A stretch of 64,000 nucleotides of DNA from Streptomyces sp. APSN-46.1 (lineage in GTDB: Bacteria; Actinomycetota; Actinomycetes; Streptomycetales; Streptomycetaceae): assembly GCF_022815725.1 (NCBI RefSeq), contig NZ_JALGRF010000001.1:806001-870000 (forward strand), written 5' to 3'. The notes under the pieces were generated by a model. That model made no database searches. It saw only the letters and a list, made by a program, of their open reading frames with translations, and was not told the DNA's origin. The position numbers and the translations under genes were made by a program. Of the stretch, positions 15,958 through 24,017 are shown one piece after another; positions within the stretch are counted from its first letter, which is position 1, and each line of letters opens with the position of its first letter.

Positions 15958-17937
15958 ATGGCGTTCGCGAGGACTCTGCTGCCCGCCCTGCTCTCCTTGG
16001 CGCTGACGGGTGGTCCGTCCGCGCTCCCCGAAGCCGAGCAAGCCGAACTGGCCGAACAGGCCGAGCGAGCCGAACGAGCCGCGTCGGCCGCGGCCGCCGT
16101 GCCCTACGACGGGCAGGCCGGCCACGAGACCGCGCTGTTCAGCGTGAAGTCCACCGACAACGCGGCGGCCCAGGCGTTCACGGTGGACGGCACCCGGCTC
16201 TCCCGGGTGAGCGTCTGGCTGGGCAGTGGGGCCGCGACCGGCACCGTGACCGCCCAGGTCCGCCGGGTCCGCGCGGACGCGGGGTCGGCGATCGCCTCGA
16301 AGACCCTGGACCTCGCCGCCCTGGGCGGCGCCGGCGCGGGCTGGGTCGAATTCCCGCTCAGCGCCGCCGTCACCCCGGGCACCACGTACTTCCTGCACGT
16401 CCAGGCGACCACCGCGGAGAGCGAACCGATCGCCTGGTACGGCACGGTGCGGTCCGTACCAGGCTCCCTCACCAGCTGGAACTACGACAGGGCGTACTGG
16501 GGCGGCTGGCACGCCGACGCCTCCCGGCTGGCCTTCCACGTCAATCCCGCCGGCAGCGAGCGCTGCGGGGAGAGCGAGCCCTGCTACGTACCCGCCGCCG
16601 CGCTCGCGGCCCGTACGTCGGGACTGCTGACCAACCGGGTGGGCACCGAGGCCGTCCTGCCCTCCTTCGCCGTGGGCGCCTCCTACGTCGAGGGGAGCAA
16701 TGTGCTGCGCCTGCCGTCCGGCCGGTGGCGGTACCTGCCCGACGGGGCCTCGGCGTCCGCGGTGGTCGCGGCGGACGACCCGGGCGCCCTGGCGCAGGTC
16801 AACGAGAGCCGCGCGTGGCTGGCCGCCGGCAAGGTGCCGGGGGCGACCGCGGCGCAGCGGGCCGCGACGCAGCGCGCCCTGCTGTCGATGCGGGCGCTGC
16901 TGAAGCCCAACGGCGCCTTCGCGGCGGGGTGGTCGCCGGCCTGGGAGTACTCCTGGCCCCGGGACGGCGCGTTCGCCGCGGCCGCGTTCGCCGCCACCGG
17001 GCACGACGAGGAGGCGTACCGGATCCTGGGCTACGACGCGCGCACCCAGCGGGCGGACGGCACCTGGGAGGCCCGTACCAAGCTGGACGGGAGCGGCCCG
17101 CCGGACGCGCGGAAGTGGCAGCTCGACGGCAACGGCTGGGTGCCGTGGGCCACTTGGCAGTGGTATCAGGCGGCGCCGCCCGCCGGGCGGGACGAACGGC
17201 TGCGCGCCCTCTACCCCATGGTACGGAACGCGGCCGACTACGCCGCGCGGTCGCTGGGCTCCGACGGACTGCCGCCGGCGTCCCCGGACTACTGGGAGCT
17301 GGACACCTCGACCGCCAACATCGGTACCGCGGCTCCCCTGCTGGCCGGGCTCAACGCCTCGGCCGACCTGGCCGCCCGGCTGGGCATGGACGGGGACGCG
17401 GAGCGCTGGGCGGACGCGGCCCGGCGGCTGTCCGCCGGTATCACCGCCGCCTTCGCTCCGCTGGGGTACCAGCGGACCGTGGACGGCAAGCACGGCCGGG
17501 ACACCGCGGTGGCGTTCATGGCGCCCCCGTTCAACGCCTCCCCACCCGGGCTCGGCGAGGCACTGGACTCCACCTACCGGGCGCTGCTGCTGCCCAACGG
17601 CGGCGTCTCACCCGGCAACGACCCGGATTTCAGCTGGGGTTCGTACGCCTGGACGGCCAGCACCTCCTTCTTCGCCCTCGCTTGGTCCAGTACGGGCGAG
17701 CAGGCGAAGGCGGGCAGGGTGCTGGACTGGGTGCTGTCCAAGCGGAACGGGCTGGGCGAGCTCCCCGAAACGGTGAACGGGGCCGGCTCGCCGTCCTCGG
17801 TCGCGCCCCTGGGCTGGACCGGCGCGGTGGTCGTGCTCACCGCGCTGGCACTCCAGGGCACCCCGCAGCCCACCCCGCCGCGGAAAAGCGATTCAACCGG
17901 GAATGGTCACCGGGGCTTGAAGGAGCGGATCCGGTAG
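15958..17937 (+). CDS. Secreted GH15-like (glucoamylase-type) glycoside hydrolase
   Basis: 659 residues from ATG 15958 with GAGGAGGAAGG upstream. Signal peptide at 1 to about 25, then a Glu/Ala-rich spacer of AEQAE repeats, a beta-sandwich accessory domain (about 50-190) and an (alpha/alpha)6 barrel from about 215 to the end. The barrel has WEYSWPRDGAFAAAAFAATGH, LDGNGWVPWATWQWYQ, DYWELDTSTANIGTAAPLLAGL and FSWGSYAWTAS, as in bacterial GH15 dextranases, trehalases and glucoamylases. The exact sugar is uncertain. The protein should act outside the cell on alpha-glucans or trehalose-like substrates. Confidence 0.85.
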   Translation: MAFARTLLPALLSLALTGGPSALPEAEQAELAEQAERAERAASAAAAVPYDGQAGHETALFSVKSTDNAAAQAFTVDGTRLSRVSVWLGSGAATGTVTAQVRRVRADAGSAIASKTLDLAALGGAGAGWVEFPLSAAVTPGTTYFLHVQATTAESEPIAWYGTVRSVPGSLTSWNYDRAYWGGWHADASRLAFHVNPAGSERCGESEPCYVPAAALAARTSGLLTNRVGTEAVLPSFAVGASYVEGSNVLRLPSGRWRYLPDGASASAVVAADDPGALAQVNESRAWLAAGKVPGATAAQRAATQRALLSMRALLKPNGAFAAGWSPAWEYSWPRDGAFAAAAFAATGHDEEAYRILGYDARTQRADGTWEARTKLDGSGPPDARKWQLDGNGWVPWATWQWYQAAPPAGRDERLRALYPMVRNAADYAARSLGSDGLPPASPDYWELDTSTANIGTAAPLLAGLNASADLAARLGMDGDAERWADAARRLSAGITAAFAPLGYQRTVDGKHGRDTAVAFMAPPFNASPPGLGEALDSTYRALLLPNGGVSPGNDPDFSWGSYAWTASTSFFALAWSSTGEQAKAGRVLDWVLSKRNGLGELPETVNGAGSPSSVAPLGWTGAVVVLTALALQGTPQPTPPRKSDSTGNGHRGLKERIR

Positions 17938-18099
17938 AACCAGCCGGTGGAACAGTTGTACGCGGTGGGCGCGGGCGGCGCGGCCGGGGCCGCCGACGCG
18001 GCGGGGGCGGTGCCGATGGCGGCAACCGTGCCCGTCCGCAGGGCACCATGAGGGAAGTTCTTGATCGAAGCCGTGCCTACGCGAGAAGGGGAGACGGCC

Positions 18100-18789
18100 A
18101 TGCCGGCCTTCACCGACCTGTCCACGCCGCTCATGGCCGATGCCTGCGTACGTACCGGTACTCCGCTGCGCGTCGCTCCGCCCGGCATCAGCCCGGTCGT
18201 GCCCTGGCAACTGCTCGCCGGGCGCGCGCTTCCGGTGCGCCACTACGGGAGCGTGGACGCGTTCCTGGAGGTGTACGGCCGGGCCGAGCCGGGCGACGTC
18301 CTGGTCATTGACAACGGCGGCCGGTCGGACGAGGCGTGCGTGGGTGATCTTGCCGTACTGGAAGCCGAGGCGGCCGGCCTGGCGGGCCTGGTGGTGTGGG
18401 GGCTGCACCGCGACACACCGGAGTTGGCCGAGATCCACCTCCCGGTGTTCAGCTACGGCAGCTGTCCCTCCGGTCCGGTGCGGCTGGACGAACGCGAGCC
18501 CGAGGCGCTGGTCACCGCCCGGTTCGGGCCGCACCTGGTGGACGGTCAGGACTTCGTCTTCGGCGACGCCGACGGCGTGCTGTTCATCGCCGGCGAACAC
18601 GTCGAGCACGTGGTGGAGACGGCGCGACGGATCCGGGAGATCGAGCGTGAGCAGGCCCGCAGGATTCGGGCGGGCGAGACCTTGCGCAGCCAGACGGACT
18701 TCGATGCCTTCCTGGTGCTGCGCGAGGCCGACCCCTCGTACACCTTCCGCCGGCACCTGCGGCGGAACGGCGGAGCCATCGAGGAGTGA
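18100..18789 (+). CDS. RraA-family protein (HMG/CHA aldolase-like)
   Basis: 229 residues from ATG 18100, preceded by GAAGGGGAG. The RraA fold is shown by PLMADACVR, the conserved core [43 protein letters not shown] and a C-terminal ADGVLFI. In RraA-type 4-hydroxy-4-methyl-2-oxoglutarate aldolases the G-x-R-D pair binds metal and pyruvate; here the Arg-Asp pair is present (HRD) although the Gly is replaced. The protein may be a small aldolase or decarboxylase or an RNase E inhibitor homologue. Its stop abuts the stop of the convergent amidotransferase gene within TGATCA. Confidence 0.82.
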   Translation: MPAFTDLSTPLMADACVRTGTPLRVAPPGISPVVPWQLLAGRALPVRHYGSVDAFLEVYGRAEPGDVLVIDNGGRSDEACVGDLAVLEAEAAGLAGLVVWGLHRDTPELAEIHLPVFSYGSCPSGPVRLDEREPEALVTARFGPHLVDGQDFVFGDADGVLFIAGEHVEHVVETARRIREIEREQARRIRAGETLRSQTDFDAFLVLREADPSYTFRRHLRRNGGAIEE

Positions 18790-19668
18790 TCAACCCCTCC
18801 AGGCGCCCGCGGTGACGAGCGGATCACCTGGATGGATTTCCGGGACGAACGGGAAATAGTCCGCCGACGCACCGGAAGGAACGACCGCGTAACTTCCCTC
18901 GGGCAGTTCGTTCCACACACCGTGCAGGTCACCGAGGGGCTCGGACACCACCAGCCTGGTCTCGTCGGATGCCTCGCGCAGGAAATCCAGATCCGGATGC
19001 AGCTGCCGTACCATCTCGGCTTTACTGCTGTAGAAAAGCGACCGGGACTTTCCCTGGCTCGAATACCGGAAAGCCCACACGCGTTCGCCGTCGCTCACCG
19101 CGATCGTCATTTGGAGCGGATTCTCCACCCCGTGCTCCTTGCCGAGCCGCTCCACCAGGCCCGCCATACGGGCCACCGCGCCCGGGACGTCCTGATCGAG
19201 GCCGAAGGTGACCGCGAGGTAGAACATCACCTCCGAGTCGGTCGAGCCCTCGATGGACGGGAAGAGGGCGGGATCGACGGCCATGCACAGGTCCCGCTGG
19301 AGCCGGGGGAAGTCGGCGATCGCGCCATTGTGCATCCACAGCCAGCGGCCGTGCCGGAACGGGTGGCAATTCGTCTGCTGGATGGCCGACCCCGTGGATG
19401 CGCGGACATGGGCGAAGAACAACCGCGAGCGGACGTGTGCCGCCAGCTCCATCAGATTGCGATTGTTCCAGGCGGGACCGATATCACGGAAAACCGCCGG
19501 TGTGCCGTCGCCCTCCGTGCTGTACCAGCCGAGGCCGAAGCCGTCTCCGTTGATGGATTCCACGCCCATTCGCGCGCGCAGGCTCTGATTGATCAGCGAG
19601 TGCTCCGGGCGGTAGAGAACCGCGTCGAGCAGCATCGGAGAACCGGAGTAAGCGAGCCAGCGACACAT
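18790..19668 (-). CDS. Class II glutamine amidotransferase
   Basis: 292 residues from ATG 19668, chosen so that Cys2 becomes the N-terminal nucleophile (MCRWLAY) after Met removal. The Ntn-hydrolase features GDGFGLGWY, FAHVRASTGSAIQQTNCHPF and WMHNGAI are those of the EgtC/YafJ-like group. EgtC hydrolyses gamma-glutamyl hercynylcysteine sulfoxide in ergothioneine synthesis, but no other egt gene is nearby, so the substrate is open. GGGAAAGG lies upstream of the chosen start. Confidence 0.88.
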   Translation of the reverse strand: MCRWLAYSGSPMLLDAVLYRPEHSLINQSLRARMGVESINGDGFGLGWYSTEGDGTPAVFRDIGPAWNNRNLMELAAHVRSRLFFAHVRASTGSAIQQTNCHPFRHGRWLWMHNGAIADFPRLQRDLCMAVDPALFPSIEGSTDSEVMFYLAVTFGLDQDVPGAVARMAGLVERLGKEHGVENPLQMTIAVSDGERVWAFRYSSQGKSRSLFYSSKAEMVRQLHPDLDFLREASDETRLVVSEPLGDLHGVWNELPEGSYAVVPSGASADYFPFVPEIHPGDPLVTAGAWRG

Positions 19669-19755
19669 GGCCATCATCCTTTCCCAGCCATTTCCGAGCG
19701 TAGCGTCGGCGGGTGGGATGCGCGCCACAGCCGGTGCTGCCGGCGGCGCCCGACG

Positions 19756-20247
19756 TCAGTGCCTCCGGGCCGCCGACGGCACCGGCGGCGCCACCTCGAT
19801 CCAGACGGACTTGCCGCTCTCCCGGAGCGTCACTCCCCAGCGCCGGGCAAGCCGGTTCAGCACGATCAGCCCGTGGCCGCCCGGCAGCTCCGCCGAGCCC
19901 GTCGTCCTGGGTCTCGGGAGCTCCGTGCTCCTGTCGCTGACCTCTATGCGCAGGTCCCCGGCACGGCCCGGGACCCGCGCGTCCGCCGGGCCGAGCCGGA
20001 CCACCAGTTCCGTAGGCCCGCCCGCGTGCAGGCTGGCATTGGTCACCGCCTCCGACACGAGCAGCAGGACGTCCTCCACCGCCGTGTCCCGTTCCTCGTC
20101 GGTGAGCCCGGTCCTGTCCGACGGGCCGGGCCATGCCCAGTCCTCCAGGGCCTTGCGGCAGAAGGCGCGGCAGCGCCCGACCACCGAGGTGGTGTCGTAC
20201 AGGCCGAGCCGTCTCGTCTGGCCCCCCGGGAGCATCCGCTCGCTCAT
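19756..20247 (-). CDS. HATPase_c anti-sigma-type regulatory ATP-binding protein
   Basis: 163 residues. The GHKL fold is visible: N-box DVLLLVSEAVTNASLHAGG, G1-box LRIEVSDRS and G2-box PGGHGLIVLNRLARRWGV. Proteins of this RsbW/SpoIIAB-like type in Streptomyces bind sigma factors or anti-anti-sigma partners, and phosphorylate the latter. It starts 19 bases after the stop of a STAS-domain gene on the same strand, so the two form a partner-switching pair. No sigma factor gene is adjacent. Confidence 0.88.
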   Translation of the reverse strand: MSERMLPGGQTRRLGLYDTTSVVGRCRAFCRKALEDWAWPGPSDRTGLTDEERDTAVEDVLLLVSEAVTNASLHAGGPTELVVRLGPADARVPGRAGDLRIEVSDRSTELPRPRTTGSAELPGGHGLIVLNRLARRWGVTLRESGKSVWIEVAPPVPSAARRH

Positions 20248-20266
20248 GCTCCGCTCCGAAACGCTC

Positions 20267-20659
20267 TCACGGGCGCTCCTGTTCCTCGCTCAGCGCGTCC
20301 TGCAACCCGGTGTGTACGGTGAACACGGCCTTCGCTCCGGTGATGTCGAACATGCGGGCCACCATCGGCGGCAGCGCGGCGAGCTCCAGGGAACTGCCCG
20401 CCTGGCACGCGTCCAGCCGCCCCTTCAACAGGATGTTGAGCCCGGTCGAATCGCAGAACGTCAGGCGCCCGCAGTCCACCACGATCCGCTCGGCGCCCTG
20501 CTCCAGGGACGTCGCGAGCGCCTCGCGCAGCGGCTCGGGGTTGTCGTGGTCCAGCTCCCCGGCCAGGACGACCACCGCCGTACGGCCGCTCCATCGCATG
20601 TCCGCGGTGAATCGCGGACCGGCGCCGCCGTCTGCCGTCCCGTACGCATCCACTGCCAT
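20267..20659 (-). CDS. STAS-domain anti-sigma factor antagonist
   Basis: 130 residues. STAS fold with GELDHDNPEPLREAL, ERIVVDCGRLTFCDSTGLNILLKG and late ALPPMVARMFDITGAKAVFTVH. Ser71 in CDSTGLN is the conserved phosphorylation site of SpoIIAA/RsbV-like antagonists. It is the upstream gene of a two-gene unit with the HATPase protein, which would be its kinase. The dephosphorylated form would free a sigma factor encoded elsewhere. Confidence 0.92.
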   Translation of the reverse strand: MAVDAYGTADGGAGPRFTADMRWSGRTAVVVLAGELDHDNPEPLREALATSLEQGAERIVVDCGRLTFCDSTGLNILLKGRLDACQAGSSLELAALPPMVARMFDITGAKAVFTVHTGLQDALSEEQERP

Positions 20660-20745
20660 CCGGCACCCCGGTTCCGTTCAGGCGGGCATGACGCCCCGCA
20701 GCGAAGATTACGCCGCTCCAGCCGGCCTCGCCGTCCGGCCGTGGG

Positions 20746-21945
20746 TCAGGGGCACGCGGTGCGGGCCAGGTGGTCGACCACGTCGCGGAGCCGTCGGCGG
20801 TGCTCGTGGGCGGCGCGCTGGCGGACGGCTCCCGTGCCCCGGGTCCGGAGCCGGCCGAGGAGTGTTTCGGCGAGGTGCATGTCTCCTGCCGCTTCCAGAC
20901 CCGGCGCGGCGAGGGCGAGGAGATCGTCGATGCGCCGCCAAGGGGAGACGGAGAGCCCGCTGACCGGGTCGAGGCCGTCGCCCTCCAGGCCGTGGACGGC
21001 GGAGCGCCGGTGGGCCTCTCGCAAGGCACTGTCGGTGACTGCGGGCGGCGGGCGCCCGTCAGCGACGTCGACGAGGAGCGCGGAGGCCAGCCCTCGTGCC
21101 AGCGCCGCGAGGAGGACGACGACATCGAGCTCGGCGTTGACATCGGCGACGCGGATCTCCAGCGTCGGCACGTGCTCGGAGGGCCGGGCGTACCAGTAGA
21201 TCATCCCCCGGTCCAGGAGGGTTCCGTCCTGGACGAGTGCCGTGGCGAGGCGCTCGTAGCCCGGCTCGTCCAGCAGCGGCGCGGGTCCCACGGTGGGCCA
21301 GCGGGCGTGTTCGACGGCACGCCAGCTCGCGTACCCGGTGTCCCGCCCGTGGGCGAACGGGGAGTTCACGGCGAGGCTCTGCAGTACCGGCAGCCAGGGC
21401 CGCATCCCGTTGCTCAGTCCCAGCGCCTGCCACCGGTGCAGCGAGCCGATGTGGACGTGACAGCCGCACACCACGTTGTCTTCGTACGGCCCGACGGTGC
21501 CGGCGTAGCGCGCGGCCATTTTCAGGTATCGCTCGCCCGGCGTCACTTCGAGCGGGTCCGCGGGCGGCAGCGGTGACGTCCCGGAAGCCACGATCAGGCA
21601 GTCCTCCTCGGCCGCCGCCGCCGCCGCCGTGGCGCGGAGCTGTGCCAGTTCCGCCCTCAGCCTGCTGGTGCTCGCCGTGGGGTCGGTGCAGACCTCGACC
21701 TGCGCGGTGAAGAATTCTGCCTGCGGGCGACAGCCCGCCGCCTCCATCGCCCTGATCACGCGTGGCCCACGGCCCACCGGTGCCCGGCTGTGCCGGTCGA
21801 CCAGGAGGTACTCCTCCTCCACGCCCATGGTCAGCGTCTGCCCGCCGGATTCGACTGCCTCCGGGGCGGCGGCCCGGGCGTGCCTCCGCGCCTCCTCATG
21901 ACCCTTCTCGCGGCCCATCCTCGAAGCGGACACGACCAACGCCAT
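20746..21945 (-). CDS. Carboxylate-amine ligase YbdK/GCS2 (glutamate-cysteine ligase-like)
   Basis: 399 residues from ATG 21945, preceded by GGAAGGGG. The GCS2 signatures are present: TMGVEEEYLLVDRHS, EFFTAQVEVCTDP, CGCHVHIG, NSPFAHGRDTGYASWRAVEHARWP, and EIRVADVN. Relatives join glutamate to an amine such as cysteine and are often called weak glutamate-cysteine ligases. Streptomyces use mycothiol rather than glutathione, so the amine is probably different. It lies downstream of the response-regulator gene with 171 bases between them. Confidence 0.9.
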   Translation of the reverse strand: MALVVSASRMGREKGHEEARRHARAAAPEAVESGGQTLTMGVEEEYLLVDRHSRAPVGRGPRVIRAMEAAGCRPQAEFFTAQVEVCTDPTASTSRLRAELAQLRATAAAAAAEEDCLIVASGTSPLPPADPLEVTPGERYLKMAARYAGTVGPYEDNVVCGCHVHIGSLHRWQALGLSNGMRPWLPVLQSLAVNSPFAHGRDTGYASWRAVEHARWPTVGPAPLLDEPGYERLATALVQDGTLLDRGMIYWYARPSEHVPTLEIRVADVNAELDVVVLLAALARGLASALLVDVADGRPPPAVTDSALREAHRRSAVHGLEGDGLDPVSGLSVSPWRRIDDLLALAAPGLEAAGDMHLAETLLGRLRTRGTGAVRQRAAHEHRRRLRDVVDHLARTACP

Positions 21946-22116
21946 GGCAGACCCCTTCCTACGAGCGCCACAGGCCCTGACAGGATGCGCGCGCCACCCT
22001 ACGGAGGCTCGGCTACCCCGAGACGGCCGCCTCACTCCCCGCTCGGGGCGCGATGTCCGGCATGCTCCCGGGCCGGGCCGGGGGGGATCCGGCCGAGAAG
22101 ATCACCCGGGCACTCT

Positions 22117-22827
22117 TCAGTGTCGCAGGCCCCGCAGAAGGCCGCGCTCCAGAGCCACGACCACCGCGTGGGTGCGGTCGCTGACGTCGAGCTTGGCGAA
22201 GACCCGCAGCAGGTGGGTCTTGACCGTGGCCTCCGCGATCACCAGCCGGCGGCCGATCTCGACGTTGGACAGTCCGTCGGCGACCGCGTTCAGCACGTCG
22301 ATCTCCCGTGCGGTCAGGGCCGGCGGCGCGGGTCGGCGCATCTTGGCCACCAGCCGTTGCGCGACACGTGGCGCCAGTACGGTCTCGCCGCGCGCGGCGG
22401 AGTGGATGGCCTCGACGAGCTGCTCGCGGGTGGTGTCCTTGAGCAGATAACCGATCGCGCCCGCCTCGACCGCGCGCTCGATCTCCTCGTCGGTGTCGTA
22501 CGTGGTGAGGATCAGGACCCGGGTGCGGGGCCGGCCGGCGAGGATTTCGGCGGTGGCGCTCGCGCCGTCCAGGACGGGCATCCGCAGGTCGATCAGCGCG
22601 ACGTCCGGCTCCAGCCGCTCGACCAGGCCGATCGCCTCCCGGCCGTCGCCCGCCTCGCCGACGATCTCGATCGTGGGCTCGGCGGCCAGCAGGGCCACGA
22701 CCCCGGCCCGCATCACCGTGTGGTCGTCGACCACGACGATCCGTAGGGGATTCTCCCGCGTCACTCGCGTCACTCGCGCCTCTTGGGTCTCTCGTAGCTC
22801 TCGGGTCTCTCGGGTCTCTCGGGTCAT
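22117..22827 (-). CDS. NarL/LuxR-type response regulator with repeat-encoded N-terminus
   Basis: 236 residues from ATG 22827, which overlaps the kinase stop by ATGA. Receiver domain about 27-145 with phospho-acceptor Asp80 (LIDLRMP), Thr of LTTYD and Lys of LLKD; LuxR-type DNA-binding domain about 165-230 (LTAREIDVLNAVADGLSNVEIGRRLVIAEATVKTHL). The first 25 residues (TRE and TRV units) are encoded by tandem nine-base repeats and lie before the normal start of a receiver domain. A later start is possible but coupling favours 22827. It pairs with the histidine kinase gene. Confidence 0.93.
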   Translation of the reverse strand: MTRETRETRELRETQEARVTRVTRENPLRIVVVDDHTVMRAGVVALLAAEPTIEIVGEAGDGREAIGLVERLEPDVALIDLRMPVLDGASATAEILAGRPRTRVLILTTYDTDEEIERAVEAGAIGYLLKDTTREQLVEAIHSAARGETVLAPRVAQRLVAKMRRPAPPALTAREIDVLNAVADGLSNVEIGRRLVIAEATVKTHLLRVFAKLDVSDRTHAVVVALERGLLRGLRH

Positions 22828-24017
22828 GTCAGTCCTGAACCGTCGGCGGGGATCATGGCGAGGATGCGCGTGCCGTCGCCGACCGAACTCGTGACGCTCA
22901 GTTCGCCGCCCAGTTCGGCCAGGCGCTCACGCATCCCGTTGAGGCCGAAGCCGCGGGAGTCCGCCACCACGAAGCCCCGGCCGTCGTCGCTGATCTCCAG
23001 TTCCACCCCGTACGGGTGGGCGGCCAGGACCACCTCCACGGTGGTGGCGGCCGCGTGCTTGCGTATGTTGGCGAGCGATTCCTGGGTGCAGCGCAGCAGG
23101 GCGATCCGGGTCGGCTGGTCACAGGCGACGTCGGGCAGCTCCGCGGTGACGGCGAGCCCGGTGTCCTCGGCGAACCGGTCCAGGGTCCGGCGCAGGGTGG
23201 TGGCGACCGAGCCGGGAGCCAGGCCGCTGCGGGGCGCGGAGCCGACCAGCACCCGCGCCTCGGTGAAGTTCTCCCGCGCGGTGTTCTCGATGGACAGCAG
23301 CTGCTGCGCGGCCCGGCCGGGGTCGGTGGCCAACGCGCCGCGGGCCGCCTCGGCCAGCACGATGATGGACGCGAATCCCTGCGCCAGCGTGTCGTGGATC
23401 TCCCGGGCGAGCCGCTCCCGTTCCTCCGCCGCACCCTGGACCCGGTGCGCCTCCGCCAGCCGCTCCTGGGCGTCCGTCAGTTCCGCACGCAGCTGGGCGC
23501 GTTCGTCCCGCAGCTCCAGCGCCCGGGGCGTCATCAGCGCGAGCAGCACCCCCACCGCCCATACGGCGAGAGAGGAGACGGTGTTGGTCGCGAGGACGCC
23601 GAGGCCCCAGCCCTCGCGCAGGGTGCCGCCGATGGTGATCGCCGCCGCGCCCAGGCCGCCGGCGGCGATCGCGGGGCGCAGGCTGTTGGCGAAGACCACG
23701 AACTGCGGGAGCGCCAGGGTGTACAGGACCCCGAAGCCGTCCCTGAGCCAGGCCAGTCCGCCCAGGCACAGGACCAGGAGGGCCAGGTAGGCGTAGGCGC
23801 CGCGCACCGGATTGCCCGGCCGGGTGCGCACGGCGGCGGCGCAGAGTCCGAGTACGGACAGCAGCGCGAGCGACCCCCACTTCTGCGGGGCCGGGGCGTC
23901 CCCGAGGACGGTGAGCAGGGCCAACAGGCCGACGACGGCCCACGACGCCCGCTCCCACCAGTGGAGCAGCCAGATCCAGAACGGGTCGCCGCGCTGTGGT
24001 CGCTGAAGCATGATCAT
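22824..24017 (-). CDS. NarL-type sensor histidine kinase (HisKA_3)
   Basis: 397 residues from ATG 24017, sharing one base with the stop of the MMPL gene. Four to five hydrophobic segments in residues 23-165 form a membrane sensor domain. Then come a short coiled coil (about 168-200), the HisKA_3 box REIHDTLAQGF with phospho-acceptor His208, N-box RCTQESLANIRKHA and G-box DDGRGF followed by GFGLNGMRERLAELGG. The kinase autophosphorylates and passes phosphate to the overlapping response regulator. The ligand is unknown; the operon position suggests envelope or export stress. Confidence 0.95.
   Translation of the reverse strand: MIMLQRPQRGDPFWIWLLHWWERASWAVVGLLALLTVLGDAPAPQKWGSLALLSVLGLCAAAVRTRPGNPVRGAYAYLALLVLCLGGLAWLRDGFGVLYTLALPQFVVFANSLRPAIAAGGLGAAAITIGGTLREGWGLGVLATNTVSSLAVWAVGVLLALMTPRALELRDERAQLRAELTDAQERLAEAHRVQGAAEERERLAREIHDTLAQGFASIIVLAEAARGALATDPGRAAQQLLSIENTARENFTEARVLVGSAPRSGLAPGSVATTLRRTLDRFAEDTGLAVTAELPDVACDQPTRIALLRCTQESLANIRKHAAATTVEVVLAAHPYGVELEISDDGRGFVVADSRGFGLNGMRERLAELGGELSVTSSVGDGTRILAMIPADGSGLT

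Noticed and set aside
15459..18311. A 950-codon plus-strand frame overlapping the LysR, GH15-like and RraA-like genes
   Set aside because: Different frame from three recognised genes, Arg/Gly-rich and without any motif.
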